DNA from: Pseudofrankia saprophytica
GTDB lineage: Bacteria > Actinomycetota > Actinomycetes > Frankiales > Frankiaceae
Reading direction: 5' to 3'
Assembly: GCF_000235425.2 (NCBI RefSeq)
Contig: NZ_KI912266.1
Coordinates: 8,114,116 to 8,178,115, forward strand
Length of the DNA stretch: 64,000 nucleotides
Below the pieces are notes generated by a model. The model worked only from the letters and a program-made list of their open reading frames with translations. It ran no database searches and had not been told where the DNA came from. The stretch's first letter is position 1. Each line of letters opens with the position of its first letter. Positions 35,925 through 43,278 of this stretch are shown here, one piece after another. A program made the position numbers and the translations under genes.

Positions 35925-37010
35925 ATGGATCGGACCGTGACGGCGGGCGCGGCGGGTACGGAACCGCTCGACCTGGCCACCGCGCTCGACCTGCTGCCGA
36001 AGGTCGAGCTGCACTGCCACATCGAGGGCACGATGCGGCCGGGAACGGTTCTCGACCTGGCCCACCAGCACGGGCTGGCGCTGCCAACGGAGAACCTCGA
36101 TGAGCTGTACTCCTACAGCTCACTGAACGAGTTCCTGTCGATCTTCTGGCTGGTGCAGTCGACGCTGGGCGGACGCGACGACTGGGCCCGACTCGGCTAC
36201 GAAAGTGTGGTCGACGCCGCCGCGCACGGCCGGGTCTACGCGGAGATGTTCTTCACCCCTGCCCGGCACCTCGACTCCGGGCAGCGCCTCGCCGACATCG
36301 TCGCCGGCCTCGCCGACGGGATCGCGGCGGCCGAGGCGGAGACCGGGGCGCGGGCGATGCTCATCGCCGACATCGACCGGGCGTTCGGCCCGGCACCCGG
36401 GCTCCAGATGGTGACCGAACTGGGCGAACTACGCCGTTCGGGCGCCCCGGGTATCGAGCGGGTTCTCGGCGTCGGAATGGACTCCACCGAGCTGGGGGTC
36501 GATCCGAAGTCGTTCGTGAAGGCGTACCGGGCGGCGGCCGGCGCCGGCTTCCGGCTGACCGGGCACCAGGGCGAGAACTCGCCGCCGTCGGCGATCGCCG
36601 AGGTCATCGACGTCCTGGGCGCCGAACGCGTGGACCACGGGCTCTCACTGGTGGACGACCCGGAGCTGGTGCGCCGCTTCGCCGCCGAGCGCATCCCGCT
36701 CACCGTCTGCCCGAACTCCAACATCCGCATCGCCAACGCGTTCCCCGCGCTGGCCGAGCACCCCTACCCGACGATGCGCGCCGCCGGCCTGCTGGCGACG
36801 CTCAACACCGACGACCCGGCGATGACCGACCTCGACCTCGGCTACGAATACGCCTCCGTCGCCGAGGCCTTCGACTACACCTTCGACGACATGGTCACCA
36901 TCGCCCTCGACGGCGTCGAGGCCACCTGGCTCGACGCGGACGCCAAGCGCGCGCTGCGCGACCGCGTTACGCGGGCCGCCGAGGACCTACGTTCCCGACT
37001 GGCTGAGTAG
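35925..37010 (+). CDS. add: Adenosine deaminase
   Basis: A 361-residue zinc enzyme converting adenosine to inosine. Motifs are PKVELHCHIEGTMRPGTVL (HxH), TGHQGENSPPSAI (His plus catalytic Glu region), VDHGLSLVDD and TVCPNSNIRI, and the late Asp pair in LNTDDPAMTDLDLGYEY. Length is normal. The ATG at 35925 has GGAAGG eight bases upstream. It is co-oriented with the 8-oxoguanine deaminase-like gene, about 290 bp downstream, with a palindromic repeat between. Adenine deaminase-type members of the same family are the alternative. Confidence 0.93.
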   Translation: MDRTVTAGAAGTEPLDLATALDLLPKVELHCHIEGTMRPGTVLDLAHQHGLALPTENLDELYSYSSLNEFLSIFWLVQSTLGGRDDWARLGYESVVDAAAHGRVYAEMFFTPARHLDSGQRLADIVAGLADGIAAAEAETGARAMLIADIDRAFGPAPGLQMVTELGELRRSGAPGIERVLGVGMDSTELGVDPKSFVKAYRAAAGAGFRLTGHQGENSPPSAIAEVIDVLGAERVDHGLSLVDDPELVRRFAAERIPLTVCPNSNIRIANAFPALAEHPYPTMRAAGLLATLNTDDPAMTDLDLGYEYASVAEAFDYTFDDMVTIALDGVEATWLDADAKRALRDRVTRAAEDLRSRLAE

Positions 37011-37061
37011 CGTGGCGGCCGGCCGGCCAGCGGCGGCGGCCGCTCACGCCCTCAGCGGTGA

Positions 37062-37370
37062 CTATCGGACACGGGCAACCGTGACGGCCGGCGCGGCCGA
37101 GGCGTCCTCATGCGCCGACCAGGCGAGCCCGAACACGACGATGATGATCACCAGGGTGATCATCATCAACGTCCTCACGGCGGCCAGCATCGGCCGCAGG
37201 AAGGTCAGGGACAGCGTCCAGAGTGTCCGGATGTGTCGAGTCAGCCCGACGGTAAATGCGATCAGTCCGAAGACGACGACGAGGCCCAGGACGATGCCAG
37301 GCCCCTGGTCCTGTGACTGCGCCGCCTGATAGGCGGCTGTCGCGAGATGAATACGACGCGAGGTGTTCAC
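37062..37370 (-). CDS. Small two-TM protein, copy 1 of the island pair
   Basis: A 102-residue protein from a GTG at 37370. The layout is a short soluble N-terminus (RIHLATAAYQAAQSQDQGPG), TM1 (IVLGLVVVFGLIAFTVGL), a basic link TRHIRTLWTL, an amphipathic stretch FLRPMLAAVRTL, TM2 (MMITLVIIIVVFGLAW) and a polar tail. The small protein at 42784 is clearly related. It is divergent from the HTH protein gene at 37869. The frame opens further upstream to 37457 without conservation. Unknown function; the conserved partnership with the HTH protein suggests a shared system. Confidence 0.65.
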   Translation of the reverse strand: MNTSRRIHLATAAYQAAQSQDQGPGIVLGLVVVFGLIAFTVGLTRHIRTLWTLSLTFLRPMLAAVRTLMMITLVIIIVVFGLAWSAHEDASAAPAVTVARVR

Positions 37371-37868
37371 GATGATTTGAGCCCCCGAATGCTCCGTGCT
37401 TCCTTGTGTGCGTTGCACTGTTCCGTCCAACAGCGTGCCCGCCGGGATCACCGGCATCTTCTAGTTCGGCTCCATGCCTGCGCTCCAACCCGTGTTCAGA
37501 CCACGACCAGATATGAGCAAAGCCGCGGACACTGAGCCGCCCACCAACTTTCGATTCGTGTCGATGAGCGACGTCACCAATGAGTACACAGGGCGAATAC
37601 CCCCGCAGCCAGACGGTCAATTCCGCGCACGCGGCATCGTTGCTGGGAGAAGCCTGGTAGTTCCGGGTTGGGGCCATCATGATCCCAGCCGGAGTTCGAC
37701 CGATCCGTCGAGAGCCCATCCCGTGTCCGCCACCACCGCACCGGGCAACGGTCAGCCTCCATCGCAGCGCAACCACTCGCTCAAGTGGGGCTCACTCTGA
37801 ACGCAACCTCGGCAAGGCACATTGGGCTACCATGGACTCCACTGGGATCACCATGGAGGGGGGTGGTC
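37371..37868. other. Divergent promoter region of island pair 1
   Basis: A 498-bp spacer between the small membrane protein and the HTH protein, similar in size to the 499-bp spacer of pair 2. GC content is lower than the flanks. Repeated CCATGG (37831, 37851) is seen near the HTH gene start. No strong palindrome comparable to the one in pair 2 was found. Confidence 0.35.
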
Positions 37869-38918
37869 GTGGCTCCCAGACCACGGCGAACTCCTCCGCC
37901 CTTGGCACGCCGCCTGAAGGCCCTGCGGACCGCAGGGCCACGCCAGCTGACGCAGTCGAGCCTGGCCAGGTTTCTGCATGTCGGCGAGTCGACGGTATCC
38001 AGCTACGAGACCGGCCAGGCCGCCCCCGGAGACGAGACGCTCCGGATCTACGCCACGTTCTTCGCGACCTCTCGATCCCAGTCCAACGGGCAGCTGCGCG
38101 TCCTGAACGAGGACGAGCTCTCCGGACCGGAGCGCGAGGAGCGGGACTCCCTCCTCGGCGAACTCCTGCGGCTTCGGGATGGCGCCTCGTCGAGCCGCGC
38201 GCAGGGGCGACGAGGCACCTGGGATTTCACGGACGACACCCCGGTCCGACTCGTCTGCGGCAAGATCCCCGCGGGGGACGTCTCCAGCCTTGCCGAGCCG
38301 ACGAACCCCAATTTCACGAAGCTGCTCACCTACGCGGACCTCGACGCGATGGTGGAGCTCTTCGGCCACATCCGCGCCGAGAACCCGTCGACCGACGTCC
38401 GCTTCATGCAGCCCGACGACATGTCGGACGCCGACCTCTCGTATCATGTAGTCGTCCTCGGCGGCCTCGGCTGGAACCAGACGACCGGATCCTTCCTGGC
38501 GCTTCTCGACGACCTACCCGTTCAGCAGGTCGACAGCGATGATTTCCCAGACGGCGAGTTCTTCACCGTCAAGATCGACGACGGAGAGCCGCGGCGTTAC
38601 GTTCCACAGAAATCCAGGAACGCGGCCTTCGGCCTCGTGGAGGACGTGGGTTTCTTCGCTCGCTACCCAAACCCCTACAACTCGGCGACGACCTTGACCA
38701 TCTGCAACGGCGTACATTCACGCGGCGTCCTCGGAGCCGTTCGGCTTCTTACCAATCCATCGCTGAGCGGTCGCAACGAGGAGTACCTCGCCACGCGCTT
38801 TCAGGACGCACTCAAGTACGTCGTTCTCTTCCGCGTCCCGATTAATAACGGAAAGACGGTGACACCCGAGATAGGCAACCCAAGGAACCGGCTCTTCGAG
38901 TGGTCTGACTTAGGGTGA
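37869..38918 (+). CDS. HTH protein with unassigned C-terminal domain, copy 1
   Basis: A 349-residue protein. An XRE-type helix-turn-helix spans about residues 12-65 (LARRLKALRTAGPRQLTQSS, then STVSSYETGQAAPGDETLRI). After a charged linker, residues 120-349 form a domain I cannot assign, with segments VRLVCGKIPAGD, YADLDAMVELFGHIRAENP, HVVVLGGLGWNQTTG, VGFFARYPNPYNSATTLTIC and RLFEWSDL. The alternation suggests a Rossmann-like alpha/beta fold. GTG 37869 is chosen for GGAGGGGGG six bases upstream. The stop overlaps the glycosyltransferase start (GTGA). The second copy at 41241 is the same length. Confidence 0.8.
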   Translation: MAPRPRRTPPPLARRLKALRTAGPRQLTQSSLARFLHVGESTVSSYETGQAAPGDETLRIYATFFATSRSQSNGQLRVLNEDELSGPEREERDSLLGELLRLRDGASSSRAQGRRGTWDFTDDTPVRLVCGKIPAGDVSSLAEPTNPNFTKLLTYADLDAMVELFGHIRAENPSTDVRFMQPDDMSDADLSYHVVVLGGLGWNQTTGSFLALLDDLPVQQVDSDDFPDGEFFTVKIDDGEPRRYVPQKSRNAAFGLVEDVGFFARYPNPYNSATTLTICNGVHSRGVLGAVRLLTNPSLSGRNEEYLATRFQDALKYVVLFRVPINNGKTVTPEIGNPRNRLFEWSDLG

Positions 38919-40225
38919 CCGGCCCGCGACAATCAGGCGGGAGCCGGTTTGCCCTTTCGCTGGGCCATGGTCATTCGCTGGGCCATGGTGAGCGGCACAC
39001 TGGGCCGGACCACCGCGCCCCGGAGACGGGTCAGGGATCTCGCGAGACCCTCGGGTCGCGTGGACGGCAGAGGGTTCGGGACGCGATCGCAGGCAGCCGC
39101 GCCGCCACGACGGGTGCCAGCGTCCGCCAGTTTCCGGACCATCTCGAGTTCCTCAAGGTCTACCAGCCGGACACCGACAGCGCGCCGGACCTACTGGACG
39201 CAGTGATCGTCCCGACCGTGAGGCCGGCACGCTTCCTCGACGAGGCGGCCACGATGGCATCCGGCTGCAGCCGGCGTCTGATCGTCCTGTGCAGCAGGGA
39301 GGCACGGGCCAGCGAGGTACTGGAGCGTCTCAGCGGCGCCAAGATCGACGTTGTCGCCATCGACATCCCGCCCGGTTACTGGCATGAGACGTTCGATTTC
39401 TCGACCGCGGCGGAGGTCTTCATGCGGCTTTCACCGGTGCCGGTACCGCGCGATCTCAGCCTCAAGCGAAATCTCGGGCTTCTCATGGCCCGCCTCGCCG
39501 GCTGGAAGAAGGTCGTCTTCATGGACGACGACATCTACGGTATCGAGCCGGGCGGTCTCCTCCGTGCCAGCGCCGCCTTGGACTCGAATCCGATATCCTG
39601 TTTCCTCGTCGAGGCCGGCGACGCGGTACACGACCGCCTGCCGACCGAGGACAACTCGGCCGTCTGCCATGCGCTGCGTCTCGCCGGCCGCAAGCAGAAC
39701 GTCTATGCGAGCGGCTCCGCACTCGGCGTGAACTGTTTCGAGGATCTTTCTTTCTTTCCCAACATCTACAACGAGGACTGGTTCTTCATGCTGCGCGAGA
39801 CCGAGCGCGCCGCCATCACGCGCGTCGGCTTCGTCAAACAGCGAGAATACAACCCCTACATCGCCGCCCGCGCCCGTTACGAAGAATTCGGCGACGTGCT
39901 CGCCGAAGGGCTTCTCGCACACCTGCACCTGGGGATATCGAAACAGCCGGACGTTCGGTACTGGCAACAGTTCCTCGAGGCCAGGCGCGTTCTCCTCCGC
40001 GAGATACGCGCGGGTCTTCAGAAGAGCGAGAGCCAATACGCCGCGTCGGCCACGAAGGCGATCAAAGCTTCGCAGAGACAGTTGAGGCTGGTCACCCCGG
40101 ACGCCTGTGTCGAATATCTCAAGAACTTCGAGAGGGACCGACGCGCCTGGGGACGGCGGCTGGACGCCCTGCCACCGCCCACCCTCGATCTGGAGCAGGC
40201 GCTCAGCGACCTGCATCTGCGCTAG
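38915..40225 (+). CDS. GT-A fold glycosyltransferase-like protein
   Basis: A 436-residue soluble protein. The GT-A core starts at about residue 90 (LLDAVIVPTVRPARFLDEA), with KRNLGLLMARLAGWKKVVFM leading into the metal-binding DDD, then an acceptor-side motif FFPNIYNEDWFFML with an Asp that could be the base. No TM segment or signal. The first 75 residues are variable and include an 18-bp DNA repeat (38956-38989, SLGHGH type). It overlaps the HTH gene by four bases. The sugar and acceptor are unknown; the nearest analogy is GT2-type transferases. Confidence 0.75.
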   Translation: MTGPRQSGGSRFALSLGHGHSLGHGERHTGPDHRAPETGQGSRETLGSRGRQRVRDAIAGSRAATTGASVRQFPDHLEFLKVYQPDTDSAPDLLDAVIVPTVRPARFLDEAATMASGCSRRLIVLCSREARASEVLERLSGAKIDVVAIDIPPGYWHETFDFSTAAEVFMRLSPVPVPRDLSLKRNLGLLMARLAGWKKVVFMDDDIYGIEPGGLLRASAALDSNPISCFLVEAGDAVHDRLPTEDNSAVCHALRLAGRKQNVYASGSALGVNCFEDLSFFPNIYNEDWFFMLRETERAAITRVGFVKQREYNPYIAARARYEEFGDVLAEGLLAHLHLGISKQPDVRYWQQFLEARRVLLREIRAGLQKSESQYAASATKAIKASQRQLRLVTPDACVEYLKNFERDRRAWGRRLDALPPPTLDLEQALSDLHLR

Positions 40226-40355
40226 CCCCTCCGCCTGCGCGACGCGCCAGGACCCGCACGGCGGGGCACCGGCGAGACGGCCTGGCCCTGTAGGTACGAT
40301 GACGCAGTCATGACGATCAACGGTGATCCGAGTGATCTGTGGGTACGTGTGATCT
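40226..40355. other. Short gap between the transferase and GNAT genes
   Basis: 130 bp with the near-repeat GTGATC at 40324, 40333 and 40350 just before the GNAT start. No terminator is seen, so read-through from the glycosyltransferase gene is possible. Confidence 0.3.
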
Positions 40356-41057
40356 ATGGGTACAGAGCAGAGCGACGGGGGCGCCGTGGGGCTCGTTGTG
40401 GATGTACCGACCGGTCCGGTGCAGCAGACGCGCCCACCGCTCGACTGCGGCCGGCCGGGCGGTGACCTGGCGAGCATGTGGTCCGTCCAGACCCTGAAGA
40501 AGGACGACTGGTCCCTGCTCAAGGACGTGCGCATCCGGTCCCTCGACACCGCAGCCGACGTCCTGGCCGGTGACCTGGCGACGTTTCTGGACTTTCAGGC
40601 GCATCGGTGGCGGGACCAGATCCGCCACCGCGAGTGGTTCGTCGTTCGCGAGGCGGGTCGGCCGATCGCGGTCGCCGCACTCAACAAGAGCGCTCTCACC
40701 GATCCAGGTGAGTGCGCTGTGATTCAACAGCCACATGCCCACATCGAGTCGATGTGGGTGGAGCCGCACCTCCGCAGGAGCGGCATCGCGAGCAAGCTCG
40801 TGATAGCAGCCATAGAAGAAGTGGAAAAAGAGGTCAATAAAAGCCGGCTCATTGGCCTCTGGGTTTTCGAAAATAACAGAAACGCCGCCGATGCCTTCGG
40901 GTCCATGGGCTTTAAGCGCAGCGGCCAGTATTGCCAGGAGTACCTCGGCGAATCAGAACAGGAACGCCAACGCCCGCCACGTCGCGAATATCACATGCAT
41001 CTGGACCTCGGTGGACAGGGCGTCGCGAGTCTTCGGAAACGCAGCAGGAAGACCTGA
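40356..41057 (+). CDS. GNAT family N-acetyltransferase
   Basis: A 233-residue protein with a GNAT domain at about residues 42-220. The acetyl-CoA loop is VEPHLRRSGIASKLV (R-x-x-G-x-A), preceded by HIESMWV and followed by LWVFENNRNAADAFGSMGF, the usual last strand-helix of GNAT enzymes. The first 40 residues are non-conserved; an ATG at 40476 directly before the domain is an alternative start. Codon use near 40800-40990 is noticeably less GC-rich than the neighbourhood, a sign of recent acquisition. Substrate unknown. Confidence 0.8.
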   Translation: MGTEQSDGGAVGLVVDVPTGPVQQTRPPLDCGRPGGDLASMWSVQTLKKDDWSLLKDVRIRSLDTAADVLAGDLATFLDFQAHRWRDQIRHREWFVVREAGRPIAVAALNKSALTDPGECAVIQQPHAHIESMWVEPHLRRSGIASKLVIAAIEEVEKEVNKSRLIGLWVFENNRNAADAFGSMGFKRSGQYCQEYLGESEQERQRPPRREYHMHLDLGGQGVASLRKRSRKT

Positions 41058-41240
41058 GCAGGCACGCGGCACATTCCCGGCTCCATACGACGGGGCGACT
41101 ATCGGTTTCGATGAGCCGACGCGTTCGTCTGCGCGACCTCAGGCACATGATCATCGGCGAGACCGAGTGTGAGTGACACCTCGACTGTTGGCGATTCTCC
41201 CATTAGCCTTCTAGCCATCGCACCAGTTCATGGCCATCGA
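41058..41240. other. Convergent gap after the GNAT gene
   Basis: 183 bp between the ends of the GNAT and the second HTH gene. No strong hairpin is seen. GC content is moderate. Confidence 0.3.
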
Positions 41241-42284
41241 TCAGATCCTTTCGGGCCACTCGAAAATCCGGACTTCTTCATCATGAAGATCCGGCGTGAT
41301 AGTCCGGCCCCTCAGCACTCGCACGCGCATGAGAATGCCAAATTCCTTGGAGTCGCCGAACCTGTCCTGGATGTAACGTTCGTTACGTTCCTTCAGATTC
41401 CCATCGGTGAGACACCGCACCGAACCCAGCACTCCCCTGGAGTACACGCCGTTGCAGATCGTCAGCGTGCGTGCCCGGTTATACGGATTTGGGGTCCTGA
41501 CCAGAAGACCGACGTCGTCCCGTAGACCGAAGTCAAGGTCCCCAGAAATGGTCGGAACAACTTTCTCCCGGATGCCTTCCCGGTGGATGACGAAGATTTC
41601 CCCTTCGGGATACTCCTCGTCCTCGATCTGCTCGACCGGGAAATCCACCTGACGGCGGTACCAATCCACCGCCTGGTTCCAGCCGAGGCCCCCTAAGAGC
41701 ACCAGGTGACCGGACATGTCGTCCGACACGACGGCCGACGAGGTCCGGAACCGGACGTCCGAGAGCGGATTCTCCGCCCGGATGTGACCGAACAACTCGA
41801 CGAGCGAGTCGAGGTCCGCGTAGGCGAGGAGCTCGGTGTAGTTGAGGTTCTTCGTGGACGTGAGATCGGAACGGACCGTCTCCGGCAGGAGGCCGCACAC
41901 GATCCGTACGTGCGCTCCATCGCCAAAGCGCCAGGTTCCACGGGGAGCATCGGCGCGCGCCGTCGACCCCTTCGAGTCGGGCGCCGCCACGTCCTTCAAG
42001 AAGGTGGTCAGCTGCGCCAATAACGCGTCCCGCCCCGCGCGCTCCTCGGGAGTGACCTCCTCCTCGTCGGCCACCCGCGCCTTCCCGTTCTTGTCCGAGC
42101 GGGGCGCGGAGTAGACCGCCGCGTACTGCTCCAGTCTTCTGATCGGGATGCCACGCGCGGTGTTCTCGTCGGAGGACACGGTCGCCACCGAGACGCCAAG
42201 GACGCTGGCGACCTACGGTTGTGTCAGGCGGGCTTCCTGGCGCAACTCGCGGAGACGACGGGCCAACGCCGAGTTCGACTCCAT
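41241..42284 (-). pseudogene. HTH protein with unassigned domain, copy 2, interrupted by TAG
   Basis: A homologue of the 37869 protein. From the ATG at 42284 the frame reads an XRE HTH start (ALARRLRELRQEARLTQP), meets a TAG at 42213-42215, then continues in frame (VASVLGVSVATVSSDEN) through the whole domain to a TGA at 41241. Counting the TAG as one residue gives 347, against 349 for copy 1. Conserved segments include RGTWRFGDGAHVRIVCG, YADLDSLVELFGHIRAENP, LVLLGGLGWNQAV and VGLLVRTPNPYNRARTLTIC. A GTG at 42188 could restart translation without the full HTH. Nonsense mutation, or TAG read-through, are the options. Confidence 0.75.
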
Positions 42285-42301
42285 CACCGGCCCTTCACCC
42301 C

Positions 42302-42319
42302 TTCGGTGTCGACACCGAA
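42302..42319. promoter_or_regulatory. 18-bp perfect palindrome, candidate autoregulatory operator
   Basis: TTCGGTGTCGACACCGAA is a perfect inverted repeat whose near end is 18 bp upstream of the ATG of the second HTH gene. The position suits autorepression by a dimeric HTH protein. No equivalent was found in front of copy 1. Confidence 0.5.
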
Positions 42320-42598
42320 TTTCAAGAAGATCACAAATGTCGATGTATGGGAAGCGTACCAGGAGGTCGCCACAGACGGCTAAGTTGAGTAGGTGCGCGC
42401 TTCCGGGGAGTCACTAGCACCAGATTCGCCTTCCCCGCAGGCTTCGTCGGCATGTTGGTTCTACAGTGTGAGTAACTGGATCGCCTTGAGTTCAGCGAAT
42501 TCCTTCAGAGATACAGCGGGATTTACTGAACTTCACCAGACGCGACGGAGGTGAGCCTCAAAGAAGCCACGGATGCTTCGGGAGCGCACAGCAGAACA

Positions 42599-42631
42599 CC
42601 CCCGGTCTCGTTTGCGGCGAAGTACCGGGGG
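42599..42631. terminator. Hairpin with 8-bp stem (attenuator or terminator candidate)
   Basis: CCCCCGGT (42599-42606) pairs with ACCGGGGG (42624-42631) around a 17-nt loop, about 150 bp upstream of the small membrane protein. It could be an attenuator in its leader; there is no T-tract. Confidence 0.35.
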
Positions 42632-42783
42632 CGCTCTGTCTCACCCAGGCGGGCTCGGCCCGCCGTCTTTGCGTCACCTCAGCACGGTGCCATCGACCGC
42701 CGTAGTGCCACCTACAGCGGCGTCACACCTTTGATGCCAGAAGGCGTCGTACCGCGCGGTAACGCGAGTCCGAACGGGGAGCA

Positions 42784-42954
42784 ATGCCCGCAAAGAACAC
42801 AGTAGCTCTTGCCCAACAGGCCGTAAATGCCCAGGTAGCCGGGCCCGACGGCCAGGACGGCTCACCCGTCCTGGTTATCGTCGCGGCGGTCGGACTGACT
42901 GTCATGATGAGTGCGCTAACCCAGCACATTCGCCGACTCCGGACCCTCGCGTAG
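42784..42954 (+). CDS. Small membrane protein, copy 2, ending at an internal TAG
   Basis: A 56-residue frame with a good ribosome site (GGGGAG three bases before the ATG). It matches copy 1 from its N-terminus through TM1 (VLVIVAAVGLTVMMSA) to the link LTQHIRRLRTLA, where a TAG (42952-42954) stops it. The same frame continues ELLRLMMTAVRTLVL then TPLVTILIVVGIV to about 43035, aligning residue for residue with FLRPMLAAVRTL and TM2 of copy 1; the TAG falls where copy 1 has Leu. Beyond 43035 the match ends and no nearby stop occurs. Probably a decaying copy, or a TAG read-through gene. Confidence 0.6.
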   Translation: MPAKNTVALAQQAVNAQVAGPDGQDGSPVLVIVAAVGLTVMMSALTQHIRRLRTLA

Positions 42955-43155
42955 GAACTTCTCCGGTTGATGATGACGGCGGTCAGGACTCTGGTGCTGA
43001 CGCCATTGGTCACGATCTTGATCGTCGTCGGGATCGTCGATCGCCCCACGACGGTGTCTCGGCGCAGCCTCTCGCGCGACCGCCGCACACTCCATCCAGG
43101 CCATCTCGCCACACGCACTGCGGTGAGCGAAGACCACCTTCCCTACAGGTCCATA

Positions 43156-43186
43156 GGATGGCCGCCTCGCCACGGGGCGGCCATCC
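43156..43186. terminator. 11-bp stem hairpin between the island and the DUF6986 gene
   Basis: GGATGGCCGCC (43156-43166) and GGCGGCCATCC (43176-43186) pair perfectly around a 9-nt loop. It lies between the converging small membrane protein and DUF6986 genes and probably terminates one or both. Confidence 0.65.
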
Positions 43187-43278
43187 GCGTGTCTGGCCCA
43201 ATTCCGTTCACCCAGCCGACCGCGGAATTCAGCGAGCTTCAGCCACCAGGCATGGCGGCGGGCCGCGTCTTCAGCGGT

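Larger units (their letters stand above)
42285..42783. other. Divergent promoter region of island pair 2
   Basis: A 499-bp spacer between the second HTH gene and the second small membrane protein. It holds an 18-bp perfect palindrome (42302-42319), an inverted GTTCAG/CTGAAC pair (about 42491-42526) and a hairpin at 42599-42631. An open frame at 42551-42805 has no domain or usable ribosome site and is not called. Confidence 0.45.

Noticed and set aside
42551-42805. Small gene of 84 codons in the pair 2 promoter region
   Set aside because: No usable spacing to a ribosome site, no domain, and it overlaps the better-supported small membrane protein.
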